From Okapia johnstoni (Eukaryota; Chordata; Mammalia; Artiodactyla; Giraffidae), in NCBI GenBank assembly GCA_024291935.2, contig CM044321.1:59948985-60012984 (forward strand): a stretch of DNA of 64,000 nt. Reading direction: 5' to 3'. This document shows positions 22,239 through 33,042 of this stretch, one piece after another. The translations under genes were made by a program, and so were the position numbers. Numbering within the stretch: position 1 is the first letter of the stretch; each line of letters starts with the position of its first letter. The notes beneath the pieces were generated by a model. That model did no database searches. It was given only the letters and a program-made list of their open reading frames with translations, and had not been told where the DNA came from.

Positions 22239-22447
22239 GTGTGTGTGTGTTCAGTCGGATCCGGCCCTCTGCAGCCCCATGGACAAGTGCCCACCAGGCT
22301 TCTTTGTCCATGGATTTTCCAAGCAAGAATACTGGAGTGGGTTGCCATTGCCCCCTCCAGGGATCTTCCTGACCCAGGAATCAAATCTCCTGGGTCTCCT
22401 GCATTGGCAGGTGGATTTTTTACCACTAGCACTACCTGGGAAGCCAG
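22239..22447 (-). mobile_element. Bov-tA SINE
   Basis: The antisense SINE ends in the complement of its tRNA head (CTAGCACTACCTGGGAAGCC). A GTGTGTGT tract marks the tail side. A perfect 11-bp duplication, ACTATCATATT, lies at 22228-22238 and 22448-22458. Confidence 0.94.
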
Positions 22448-22658
22448 ACTATCATATTACCAACAGCAACAACGATAATAATAATAAGGAAGCAAAGGAG
22501 AGGAAAAAGAAGAAAATATCTTATATTTGCAGTCCCTGGGTGTTTACCTAGTGCTTCTACATAACGTTACTTTGTTCCCTAGCAAAACATAAAGACCTAA
22601 TTCTCAATTTTCAGAGTAGAATGCATCAGAGAGGCTCAACAGGTTAAGAGACTTTCTT

Positions 22659-23449
22659 TTGTGTGTGTGTGTGTGTATGTGTAATAAAGTTTTACTAAAG
22701 TATAAAGGAGACAGAGAAAGCTTCTGACATAGGCATCAGAAGGGGGCAGAAAGAGTACCTGCTTGCTAAGGCAATGGCACCCCACTCCAGTATTCTTGCC
22801 TGGAGAATCCCACGGACAGAGGAGCCTGGTGGGCTACAGTCCATGGGGTCTCTGAGAGTCGGACACGATGGGCAACTTCACTTTCATGCACTGGAGAAGG
22901 AAATGGCAACCCACTCCAGTGTTCTTGCCTGGAGAATCCCAGGGACGGCGGAGCCTGGTGGGCTGCCGTCTATGGGGTCAACTTAGCAGCAGTGTTAGCA
23001 GTGGAGTTACATACTCTAAGATAACAGGATTAGCCAGAGAGTTTAATCCAGAGACTGTCCTCAGGCAGGATACATTATTGTTACAATCCTTGTAAAGACA
23101 GACCTACTCCCATAATTTATATTTTAAGATAGCAGAATCAGAATCCAGAGACTGTCCTCAGGCAGAATACATTATTGTTATATAATCCTAAGGAATGTAG
23201 AGAGAAACGAAAATGTTTGTCCTTTCTTCCTCCTTGAGAATTCCAGATCCCTCTCTCCTTGGGGGCCCCTAGACTTCTTATCAACCTGCCTAGGAAAAGA
23301 CTCTATCATTCCCCTCTTTTCTTTTAGGAGAATTATGTTGCCAAGGGAAAGGGACATCGTTTTCATTACATAACTACTTCCTATTTTTTAGGGGCGTAGT
23401 CCCTAAATTGTTGAGGCAACGTGTTCTCCTAACCCTCATATTGAGGGTC
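22659..23449 (-). mobile_element. LTR-like retrotransposed sequence with 14-bp target duplication
   Basis: A 791-base block lies between two exact copies of TAAGAGACTTTCTT (22645-22658 and 23450-23463). On the minus strand it ends CTTTATACTTTAGTAAAACT then TTATTACACAT and an (AC)n run. This resembles the end of an endogenous-retrovirus R region at its polyadenylation site, followed by a decayed tail. Inside it is a diverged duplication (about 23012-23090 and 23120-23190) like LTR enhancer repeats. A BOV-A2 at 22769-22996 interrupts it. No coding frame of any viral protein is present. The LTR origin is inferred; the insertion itself is directly seen. Confidence 0.65.
22769..22996 (+). mobile_element. 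BOV-A2 SINE inside the LTR-like insert
   Basis: Both monomers are present (AATGGCACCCCACTCCAG and, after the CATGCACTGGAGAAGG linker, GGGACGGCGGAGCCTGG). The tail (AGCAGCAG) is short, and a deletion follows CTATGGGGTC. Confidence 0.9.
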
Positions 23450-23933
23450 TAAGAGACTTTCTTGAGGTCACATGACTGTTACCTGGCAGAACCAGGGTTA
23501 GAACTTGGGTTTTTAAATCTTTGAGCTAGCCCTGTGCACAACTAGATACAGCAGAATGGAGCTATTTCCCCAAGATCCCATGGCAGGTTGACATAGGAAA
23601 TAGAACTGTTTTCCTTCCCCACTTCAGTTGCTGGTCTTTACATTCATCTAGCCTCATCCTTCATCTGTCGTTGGACCAAGTTTTGGTCACATCTGGTCAT
23701 GCTTCCACAAAAATAATTTAGATACTCTGCATCTAAAGAATTTCTCCATGTTGGAGATATTTCCAAGGTACCACCCTCTTCTGTTTATTCCTATTTGGGG
23801 AAAGAGTACTGAAAAGCTATTAAGATTATCTTGATTTTCATATTTCCTCATGTCATACTAAATGCCAGTCTCTCTGGCTTTGAGGCTTTACTATAATTTT
23901 ATTTTAGCCCTCTTCCAAATAGCTTGTGTTGCG

Positions 23934-23936
<3 letters not shown>

Positions 23937-23970
<34 letters not shown>
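23937..23970 (+). repeat. (GT)17 microsatellite
   Basis: A pure GT run of 34 bases. Confidence 0.95.
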
Positions 23971-23972
<2 letters not shown>

Positions 23973-24189
23973 TATTTTCCTGAAGTTGCAAAGACTTGCA
24001 TCTGTTTTTTCATCTGTGTTCTTATAATTAATCAAGATAATTAAAATTTAAGGCGATCTTATTCTTTGTAAATCCTAATATTGTTTTATGTATATCTGAT
24101 AACTTTTCTCCCTTTTCTTGAGACCAGAAGAATTTGTTATACCTTGTTCTCCTTCGGTTAAAAAAATGTCTTAATATGAAAGTTTTAAA

Positions 24190-25840
24190 ATACTTATCAA
24201 ATTGAAGAAGATAATGTAGTGGACACTCATGTATTTACCGCTCCAATGCACTGTGGGTCTTCTGTCCCTTTCTGTCTCTCTTTTCACTGGAGCAGTTTAA
24301 AGCAAATTCCAGACCTTGTGTCTTCTTATCCTTACACACTCCATTATGCACCTCTCAAAAGTATGAACCTTTTCCCAATAACCACAGTGCTGTCATTACT
24401 CCTAAAGTTTATAAATCACTTCTTGATAATACTGAATAATTAATACATTTTCAAATTTAACTTATTGTTTTAGAAGTGGCTTTTTGCAGTGGATCTGTTT
24501 GAAATCAAGTCCAGACAAGGTCCACACGTTGGATGTGGTTGCTGCATCTCCTAAATTTCCCAGTCTTCCTTTCAGATTTTTTTTAATGCCACTGTACCTT
24601 GTTGGGGGGACCAAGTCAGTTCTCCTTTAGAGTCTCACATTCTAAAGTGACCTCTGCTTCCTCGTGATGTCATGTAACTTGTTCTTCTTCCTACCTTTTC
24701 CCCCAATTTTTCTGTAAACTGAAAGTGGCCTCTGATATCTTGATTCAGTTCAGATTCAGCTTTTGGTCAGAACACTTGTAGTTGTGCTCTGTGGTTCATA
24801 CTGCTTCTCAGCAGGAGACACAGCATGTCAGGTCACACCCTTCCAGTGATAGAAAGATTGATGGGTGGCTCTGGTGGTGACAGCGGGGTCCCTGCAGGGC
24901 GGTCTTCCCCATCAGCCTGCCCTTCAGTGGTTTCATCCACTGCTTTTCTTTTCCCAAATCCGGTCCTTTCGTTAGGATTGCAAAGGGTGGTTTTGTAATC
25001 CTTTTATCTTTTCATTTTTCTACATTTATTAGTTGGATTTCTTCTATAAAGTAGAACTTTCCCTCATTGACTACGGCTGTTTGGTTATCCTGAAATACAA
25101 TCAGTACAGCAAAAGCAATGTAAGTTCTTAATTATTTCTCTTGAATTGCCCATTTTTAGAGCAGACATCTAATGCCCTGATTACCTTCAGTAGAGGTTTG
25201 TTTTTTGAGCATTATTGTCAACTCTTAGTTTGGTTTTTAATAATGTATTCAGTATATTTCAGTAAACTGCTCCCTTTTTCCCACTTTCTTTCTTTTTAAA
25301 AATTTTTTTAAAATTTATTTTCTTTTCTTGGCTGTGCCGACCAGCTTGTGAGATCTTAGTTCCCTAACTCGGGATCGAGCCTGGGTTCTTGGCAGTGAAA
25401 GTGTGGAGTCCTAACCACTGAATCGCCAGGGAATTTGCTCCTCTTTTTTTCTTCCTTATGCTCATGTTGTCCCAGCTTTGGCCAGTAAGAGCCACATCAT
25501 ATTGGCTCCTGTGTCTTTTTGATAGAACCCCGCTTGCCTTTGGTAGCATTTTTGTTTCTTGATGCAATATGTTTTAAGCTCATCTGGTATTTTCCTGTTC
25601 CAGTCCTGGAATCAGCCATTTCTCTTAGTGAGGAACAGTACTCAGAGATAGCTAGGAAATAACATGTATGTGTATTTTAAAAAAAGAAAATAAATCATCG
25701 GTTCACATAATATTTCTAATTCAGATTTCACCTTATAGAGTTTTTATTTCATTGTTGTACTTGATTCTTTTGTCTTGGGCTGAAAACCTTAGTTCCTAAG
25801 CGTCAGCATAATTCCTTATTTTGCTTTATCCCATGGTATA
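24190..25840 (-). mobile_element. Old L1 LINE, antisense 3' region
   Basis: The + strand carries words typical of antisense mammalian L1 3' regions: GACACTCATGTATTTACCGC, CAAGTCCAGACAAGGTCCAC, CTACATTTATTAGTTGGATT and CCTGGAATCAGCCATTTCTC. A CHR SINE interrupts it at about 25300-25436. There is no coding potential. Confidence 0.62.
25300..25436 (-). mobile_element. CHR-type tRNA SINE, short
   Basis: Antisense: GGCTGTGCCGACCAGCTTGT, GATCTTAGTTCCC, then the tRNA-head complement CCTAACCACTGAATCGCCAG. Confidence 0.8.
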
Positions 25841-25843
25841 TTT

Positions 25844-26041
25844 AGGGCTTTCCTGGTGGCTCACTGGCAAAGAATCCACCTACCAGTGCAGGAGACTTGA
25901 GTTTGATCCCTGGGTTGGGAAGACCCCTGCAGAAGGAAATGGCAACCCACTCCAGTATTCTTGCCTGGAGAATCCCATGGACAGAGGCTCCTCTGTCATG
26001 GGATTGAAAAAGTTGGACATGATTTAGTGACTGAGTGCTAG
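25844..26041 (+). mobile_element. Bov-tA SINE
   Basis: The head is GGGCTTTCCTGGTGGCTCAC and the tail runs to GACTGAGTGCTAG. A perfect 12-bp duplication, CATGGTATATTT, lies at 25832-25843 and 26042-26053. An internal disruption near 25985-26010 repeats part of the GGCTCCTCTGTC region in inverted sense. Confidence 0.93.
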
Positions 26042-26410
26042 CATGGTATATTTGTTTCAAAATAATGATACAGTATTATAATAACAGGACCCACTGAATG
26101 AGATTTTAGGGTTTTTTGTTGTTTTCTTGGTCCTGAGGATATATTCTACCAAGAATATACAATTAAAATGCTGTGTTTTAAAGTGACTTGAAATAATTAC
26201 GTTAGCTCGGTGGTTATATCAGGAAGTTGATAGTAGCTTTATTCATTTTTCTTTGTTGTCAATTTGGGGGACTTTTAAAAAAAAATATGAATATTTTTCA
26301 TATGTAAAATAATTACAAGATTCCATCATGGAAATACCTGATGAGAGAAAATTCTTACTACCACCCTCGCCTGCTCAGCTTTTTTCTCCCCTCTCCATAG
26401 GCAGCCATTT

Positions 26411-26472
26411 AAATTTTCTTTTTTTAATTTTTAAACTTAAAAAAATTTTTTTAGTAAATTTTTTTAATTAAA

Positions 26473-26509
<37 letters not shown>

Positions 26510-26650
26510 GGGTGTGCCAGGTCTTATTTGTGGCACTCAGAATCATTAGTTGTGGCATGCAGGATCTAGTTCTCTGACCACGGATCAAACCTGGGCCCCC
26601 TGCTTTGGGAGCCCAGAGTCTTAACCACTGAACCACCAGGAACGTCCCAA
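26411..26650 (-). mobile_element. CHR-type tRNA SINE with long poly-T
   Basis: A T-rich tract (26 consecutive T near 26478-26503) is the antisense tail. The body is GGTGTGCCAGGTCTTATTTG and the head complement is CCACTGAACCACCAGGAACG. The duplication CAGCCATTT lies at 26402-26410 and 26651-26659. Confidence 0.85.
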
Positions 26651-26890
26651 CAGCCATTTTTGATCAACCTTAATTTATCTTTCCAGTGTTTCCTTTTGTA
26701 AATATAAGCATGCACGCGCACACACACACACTCTTATATTTCCCTCTTGTTCTTACACAAAAGTAAGGTAGCATATAAACTCTCATATACCTCGGCTTTA
26801 TTTCCCCACTTAATAAAATATCCTGGAAATTGTTCCATGTCAAGTTTCCTAGCTGTGTAAGGTTCTTTTGGCTGGATGTATCATAGTTAA

Positions 26891-27109
26891 TGGGTTTCCC
26901 AGGTGGCCACTAGTGGTAAAGAACCTGCTTGCTAGTGCAAGAGACATAAGAGACTAAGGTTCGATCCCTGGGTCAGGAGGATCCCCTGGACAAGGGCATG
27001 GCAACCCGCTCCAGTACTCTTGCCTAGAGAATCCCACAGACAGAGGAGCCTGGAAGGCTCTGTAGTCCATAGGGTTGCAAAGAGTGGGACATGACTGAAG
27101 CGACCAGCA
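26891..27109 (+). mobile_element. Bov-tA SINE
   Basis: It begins GGGTTTCCCAGGTGGCCACT and ends GGACATGACTGAAGCGACCA, full length with scattered changes. Confidence 0.9.
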
Positions 27110-27499
27110 TGCATCATATTTACTAAGTCCTCTTCTGATGGACTTTTGGATCCCTTCCAAACTTTAGCTTACTGTGTTACGGGATATCATTTCTTATTTT
27201 GGCCACTGCATCTCTGGGGCAGATCTGTTCAAGCAGCATTGCTGAGCGTTCCCAACCAGGGATGGCTTTGCGTTGTTACTGGAGACCAGTCACATAGGCA
27301 GCCTCTTCCTGCGTGGACCAGAATTCCAGGCTCCCAGAAGGAAAGCAGGTGTTTGGCACAAATTGTATTGTTTACACAGTTAAGGCACAGTCAGCCACTA
27401 TTGTCTGTTAAAATGGTCGGAACGCTCCCAAAATCCAAGTCCCCAGACACCATGCCAATCTTGAAATAGCAGCCTTCCAAAGGATACCAGTCAGTCCTG

Positions 27500-28390
27500 C
27501 TAGGTTATTTTTTTTTTTGTTTTCGCAAGGCACCATTTTCATTTCTTCAGCTATCCATTCATCTATCTTGCCCATTTTTTTTTTTAACTAGGTTTGTAGC
27601 CTTCTTCCTAATTGCTGTCTTTATATTAGAGATTTGGACCTTCTGTGACATCAGTTGCAGATATTTTTTCCAGTTTGTCTTGTGCCTTGCTTATGGTATT
27701 TGCTTGTTGTTTGAGTTTTTGAATCGTAGCTTTCCCTGCTCCAAGGTCAGAAAGGGACTCTCCCATCTAGAACTTATCTTTTTCATTTTTTTTTTCGTTT
27801 AGATCCCTCATTCATTTGAAGTTCATCCTGGCATATAGAGATATACAGATCCTGTTTTATTTTTCCAAATGACTGCTCACTGTGTGCCAACTTTATTTTT
27901 CACTCATCTTGTCCTTGTTCATTTGAAAAGCCAGCTTTTTATCAGATATGTACTAAATTTCTACATGCCTTGGGGCTTATTTCTAGACTTTCTATTCTGT
28001 TCCCGTGGTCTGTCTATTTAAGTAGCACACTCAGTGAAAGAGACTTTGCAGCATGTTTTAATATCTAGTAGGGCTAACCTCCCCCAGTCACAATACCACA
28101 TTACTCTTATTTTCAGAGTATTCTTGGCTCTTCTTGCTTATTTTTCTATGTGAACTTTAGAATGAATATATCCAATTCTAAGAGGAAAAATTAATTTTTG
28201 CAGGGATTTTATTACATTTATAAATTCATGTTGTCAGAATTGACATCTTTATCATGTTGAGTCCCACTATTCAGTAATATAGCATATCTTCCACTTAGTT
28301 ACTTCCACTTTTTGTGTCTTTCACCATTATATCCAGGTTCTCTTCATGTGAGATTTGCACCTTTCTTTAACATTTATCCTTTTTTTGGTG
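27500..28390 (-). mobile_element. Old L1 LINE, antisense
   Basis: The + strand has typical antisense L1 words: CATTTGAAGTTCATCCTGGC, CTATTCTGTTCCCGTGGTCT, CAGAATTGACATCTTTATCA and TGTTGAGTCCCACTATTCAG. It ends only about 70 bases before the next WDFY2 exon. Confidence 0.7.
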
Positions 28391-28460
28391 GGAAGGTGGG
28401 GGGCGGCGGTCAGTCCATCCATTCACTTTTGAGAAACAATCCTTAATGCTTACATGATAG

Positions 28461-28573
28461 ATTTGATGTTGAAACCCGGCACGTGTTCATTGGTGACCAG
28501 TCAGGCCAAGTAACCATCCTCAAACTGGAGCAAGAAAACTGCACCCTGGTCACAACTTTCAGAGGACACACAG
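28461..28573 (+). CDS. WDFY2: WDFY2 internal exon (probably exon 6), WD40 blade
   Basis: This 113-base exon encodes about residues 162-199, FDVETRHVFIGDQSGQVTIL to LEQENCTLVTTFRGHT, plus one base of a glycine codon. GDQSGQVTILKLE is the strand C-D part of a WD40 blade and GH at the end opens the next one. The acceptor is ATGATAG ending at 28460; its upstream pyrimidine tract is poor. The donor is GTGGGA at 28574. Phase is 2 in and 1 out. It joins exactly to GTGGGGTGACT at 40162 to restore [11 protein letters not shown]. Confidence 0.95.
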
Positions 28574-29559
28574 GTGGGACTGAAAGTGGACCCTCCAAGT
28601 GCTCTCACAGTGACCTATCCCCTGCTGCATGTTCTGATATTCACATGATGTGCTACTGAGGTACACTCTGGGCCTGTGTGATGGTAACTCGTGATAGATG
28701 TAACTGATTGCAGCATGATTCAGTAAGATGGAGGGTCAGACATGTTCTCCATCAGTTCAAACAAAAGAGCAAACAGTCTGTTTCAGAAGTGGTGGTGATC
28801 TGGTTCTTTGTCATGTTATGCTGGAGAAAACCGTGGTGGGCAGACATTAAATGAGACATTGTTTGAGGCTGTGTGGCAACTGCACAAACCCTGGAAGGAC
28901 AGCTGCCTCGGTCTGTCCTTGCCCTCCGTGGAGCAAGAAGATGGTGTGTGGGACAGACTTCTACTCCAAGACAAATGAAATGAAAAATAGATTTCTCACT
29001 GGTAGCTAGGCTACATAAAAAAAGAACAAGTTCCTCTCTAATTTTCCTTACTCTGGAGCTTTTTGCAAGACCCCCTTTATGTTACTGGCCTGCTCAAGGT
29101 CATTTAAGCAGGGTGATAAACTGTATCCACATTTAGCCTTTGAAAGACTTGGGTAAACAATGACAACTAATTTTTTACTCGTGTTTTTAACATGTGATGT
29201 TGACCCTGAAAAAGGAATCATTGCCTGTCCGTAGTTCTTAACGAGCTTTTGTGTCTTCTGCAGTTTACCAGCCCACTATTCAGTATAGAACAGAGTTAAT
29301 ATGAGTCTGGATGTCTAAAAGTAGGTAAATGAGGATATAAAATGGGATAGTACCTAGATCATAAGGGATTTCCTGAAGGGAAAAAGAGGCATGCTGTAAA
29401 GAGAAGATTGAATCTCGGGGAAAGATTCATCAAAGATCATCTTAATTATCTGTGCCTTAGGGAGGAAGAACACACAGAAACCCTCCCTGTGGGTAGAACC
29501 CAGGTCTCTTCTGATTGGATTTCTCTTTTTAGCCACCTTCACTCTGACCTGACAGGGAC

Positions 29560-30230
29560 CTGAAACTGCCCCACGTCAGGACTGTTTCCCCGCTGACCTC
29601 AGTCTCCTAATCCATGGCTCCCCTAAGCCCTTTCTCCATCTGCGCTTGCTCTCATCCTGGTTGAGGAGTCTCGCTTTCGACCCCTCATGCCCCAGCGCCC
29701 TTCGGCCCATCTTTCCTTCCCTCCCCATCGCTTCAGCTCTGCATTCCCCAGCATTCTCGGGTCGAGGCTCCTTGTCCCTCCTCCTTGGTAAATTTCACTC
29801 GGGATTCAGACTCTGCGCCTGTCTCCTCGTGCACTCAGATGCGGGGTCTGCCGGGGGTCACGGTCCGAGCTTCTGCCCACCGTCCCCAGAGCCGTCCCTC
29901 CAGCCCAGACCCAGGAGCCGCCTCACAGAACCCGGCTCCGTACTCTGGACACCCCTCCTCTCATTCCCTCGGCAGCTTCTTCAGACCTTCCCCACTCTCC
30001 CCAGACCTCCCTCAAAGAAAAACAAAGGTTATCAGATAGAAGCTTTCTTAAAATGTTTGGTTCTTGACCACCCCATCTTCCCTCCACAGTGAGCCAACTT
30101 CTCCTCCTCTACCTCCTCCTCTCTTGCCCTCCTGCCTTGTGCTGTCCTTGGCCCCAGGCGCATCCTTCTCGGGGTCTCCACACCGCAGGTTAATCCTTCA
30201 GTCTCCCTTTTGACCAATTCACTCTTTGCT
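29560..30230. other. Strongly pyrimidine-rich, CpG-containing stretch
   Basis: The + strand is dominated by C and T for about 650 bases, with runs such as CCTCCTCTACCTCCTCCTCT. It carries more CpGs than nearby intron. Its open frames (29646-30092 and 29785-30039) have low-complexity P/S/L composition and resemble no known protein. I see no promoter motif that would make it a certain regulatory element. Confidence 0.5.
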
Positions 30231-30319
30231 AGTTACTAACATGCTAAGTTTTTTTGCCTCTGGGGAAAAAAAAAAAACTAACAAAACCCCTCTGATCTCA
30301 TCTTAACAGCAGTGCTGCT

Positions 30320-30770
30320 TTTTTATTTTTTTAAGTTGCAGTGAAATGTGCACAACCTAAAATTGACCGTTTTGACCATTAACATTTTTTTTTTACCTTT
30401 TTTGGGGGGGTGGGGAGGGGTTGTGCCATGCAGCATGCTGTTCCCCAACCAGGGGAATCACTGGGAAGCCCCCACTTTGACCATTTTTAAGTTTGCTGTT
30501 CAGTGACACTAAGTACCTTCACATTGTTGTGCAACCACCACCACCCAGAACATTCTTTATCTTGTAAAACAGAAACTGTGCCCATGAGAGGCCAACTAAC
30601 TCCCTGCCCCAGCCTCTCTCCCCGCAACCCCTGCTGTCTGTCTCTCTGCACTTAGTGACTCTAGGCACCGCATATGAGGAAGCCTACAGTATTGGTTGTT
30701 TTGTGACCGGTCTGTTTCACTTAGCATAATACCTTCATGTTGTCACGGATTCTTAAAAGAGTATCATTTT
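30320..30770 (-). mobile_element. L1 3' UTR, antisense, with a small SINE inside
   Basis: Antisense L1 words include AGTTGCAGTGAAATGTGCAC, ACATTGTTGTGCAACCACCA and TTCACTTAGCATAATACCTT. At about 30385-30470 a truncated CHR-type SINE (GTTCCCCAACCAGGGGAATC, then CTGGGAAGCCCCC) interrupts it, with TTTGACCATT on both sides. Confidence 0.7.
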
Positions 30771-31609
30771 CCCAGCTGCTTCACATTCTTCCCTCCCATT
30801 GGCTTTCCTGCCACCTGCGGTCACACTGCTGTCCCCGAGGTGGCCAGTGGCCTGCTGGTTGCTGAATCCAGTGGACACACTTTAAACTAGCTTTAAACTA
30901 TGTCCTACTTAACCTCTGGCTAGTGTTCGACATTGTGGCCATGCCTTCCTGCTGTGACTGCCCTCGTTTGGCTTCTGAAACACATTCCCTCTTGGTTTGA
31001 AGTCTCTGCACTCTCTCACCTCCTTTGGGCTTGTACTGGGGGATTCTGCCGGGACCTCCTGGGCTCTCCCTGGTTGACCTTGGCCACTACTCCCAGTAAC
31101 AGAACAAAGAGGCATAGTCATCGTCCTCAAATTCCTCTTAACCCAGTGAGTGAGACTGAAGCTAAACAGTGATTATAGTGCCTGGTGGCAGAATTGGGGG
31201 AGCCACACCACACATGTCCATGAATACAGAGCGGGCACCTCACTGGCACGGGAGTGGGAGTTGGTCAGGGAACGTCTCCCCAGGGGAGGTGTGGCTTGGA
31301 CCTCAGAACTTAGGGGAGGAGTGAGTGCTGAGTTCATGAAAAAGAGGGAAGGAGAACAGTGCAGGCAGGCAAACCAGCAGAGCCAAGGCCAGGGGATCTG
31401 CAGAAGCCTAGTTCTCTTGGGAAGTCCTACTCACTCTTTGGGCTGAAACACAGAGTATGGGGGGGGGCGAGGGGGGGAGAAGGAAGCCAGAAAGGAAATG
31501 AGAGTCAGTCCAGATCACTGAGAAGATTATCCTGACGTCAGGGAGAAATGGTTTTAAGTGAAGAAGTTAACCTGGTTGGATGTTTTTTTTGTATACTAAT
31601 TTAAACTAC

Positions 31610-31775
31610 ATTATTCATTTTGGCCATAAAATGAAACAACTCATGTGTTCATCAACTGATAAATGGAGAAGCAAAACATAATACATCCATACAAGGGAAT
31701 ATTACTCGACAATAAGAAGAAATGTTGATATGTGCAATAATATGGGTAAACCTTGAAAGCATTATGATAAGCCCA
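31610..31775 (+). mobile_element. L1 ORF2-end fragment
   Basis: It contains CATCAACTGATAAATGGAGA, CATACAAGGGAATATTACTC and GGTAAACCTTGAAAGCATTA. Confidence 0.75.
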
Positions 31776-32248
31776 GAAGCTTCACCCCAAAGCAATAGCT
31801 TCATTTTGCCTCTCCCTACTCCCCAGGCAGAGAAAACCGTTCATTTGTTTTTTGCCTACTCTAGAATTTTCATATAACCTGATTGGATGTTAAAAGATTG
31901 CTTTGGCTGTAAAGAGTGATGTGATGGAAAAGCTGGTAGGAAACTGTCCTTCACAGTGTAGCTGCAATGATGAGAGAGCAGGGAGTCAATGGACCCAAGG
32001 TAAATTTTTAGGCAGTGAGCTCAGCAGGCATGGTGATGAGCTGGAGAGTTCCCAGACTTGGTTTTGGCAGAGGTGGCTTTCAGCCCAAACTTCTGACTCT
32101 TTAGTGGTTAGATGTTGCCCAGAGCACTGATCCAAGGGCTCCGAGTTCAGTATTGCTGCCTCTGGGTCAGAAAAGAGGCAAGCAGCTGCTTCTCATTGTG
32201 AGGTGAGCTAGGGGGTGGCCCAAGGCTTTGTTTCACATCTTCCGAGTT

Positions 32249-32465
32249 GACTTCCCTGGTGGCTCAGAAGGTAAAAGCATCTGCCTACAACGCAAGAGAC
32301 TGGGGTTCGATCCCTGGGTCGGGAAGATTCCCTGGAGGAGGAAATGGCAACCGACTCCAGTACTCTTGCCTGGAAAACCCCATGGATGGAGGAGCCTGGT
32401 AGGTTACAGTCCATGGGATCATAAAGAGTCAGACACAACTGAGTGACTTCACTTTCACTTTTCTT
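32249..32465 (+). mobile_element. Bov-tA SINE
   Basis: Near-complete copy from GACTTCCCTGGTGGCTCAGA to TTCACTTTCACTT. The duplication TCTTCCGAGTT / TCTTCCAAGTT (32238-32248 and 32466-32476) has one mismatch. Confidence 0.93.
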
Positions 32466-32485
32466 TCTTCCAAGTTAGTTCCATG

Positions 32486-32690
32486 GGCTTCCCGGGTAGC
32501 ACTAGTGATAGAGAACCTGCCTGCCAGTGCAAGAGATGTAAAAGATGTGGGTTGGATCCTTGGGTCAGGAAGATTCCCTGGAATAGGAAATGACAACCCG
32601 CTCTAGTATTCTTACCTGAAGAATCTCATGGGTACAGCAGCCTGGCGGACTGTAGTGGGTTCGCAAAGAGTCAGACACAGCTGAGAACCT
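32486..32690 (+). mobile_element. Bov-tA SINE
   Basis: It runs from GGGCTTCCCGGGTAGCACTA to AGAGTCAGACACAGCTGAGA. More substitutions than in the SINE just upstream suggest an older insertion. Confidence 0.9.
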
Positions 32691-32832
32691 TGATATTGTA
32701 TCTTATCTTTCTGGAAGAGTGCAAAATATTTTCACATGATTTCACCATGGACTATCTTAGAGGAAGACAGGACATGGCCCAGGAAGGTCGTTATCTAACC
32801 CAAAGGCAAATAAGTTTAGCAGGTCACATTTC

Positions 32833-33042
32833 TTGTTGTTTACTCACTAAGTCATGTCTGACTCTTTTCAACCCACTGGACTGTAGCCTGCCAGCCTCCT
32901 CTGTCCATAGGATTTCCCAGGCAAGAATATTGGAGTGCATTGCCATTTCCTTCTCCAGGGGATCTTCCCAATTCAGGGATCAAACCCATGTCTCACTGTA
33001 TTGGCAGTTGGGTTCTTTACCTCTGAGCCACCAGGGAAACCC
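32833..33042 (-). mobile_element. Bov-tA SINE
   Basis: Antisense from ACTAAGTCATGTCTGACTC to the head complement GAGCCACCAGGGAAACCC. AGGTCACAT and AGATCACAT flank it as a likely duplication. Confidence 0.9.

Larger units (their letters stand above)
22580..23540 (-). mobile_element. MIR SINE split by a 791-bp insertion
   Basis: The antisense MIR words CAGAGAGGCTCAACAGG and TTAAGAGACTTTCTT precede the insertion. GAGGTCACATGACTG and ACCAGGGTTAGAACTTGGG follow it. Joined across one copy of TAAGAGACTTTCTT they give a continuous MIR. Confidence 0.8.
19613..28460 (+). other. WDFY2: WDFY2 intron, 8.8 kb
   Basis: It is bounded by GTATCC and ATGATAG. It contains two long (TG)n arrays, a 16-base poly-G run, Bov-tA/BOV-A2 copies, an LTR-like insertion in a MIR, and two long antisense L1 segments that together span much of 24190-28390. 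Bases 19613-20540 and 20590-22225 hold no repeat I can name, apart from a possible MIR trace near 20860-20960. Confidence 0.88.

Noticed and set aside
22659..23449. Intact endogenous retrovirus
   Set aside because: No gag, pol or env reading frame and only one LTR-like block.
29646..30092. 148-codon P/S/L-rich open frame as a possible gene
   Set aside because: Low complexity in a pyrimidine-rich tract with no homology signal.
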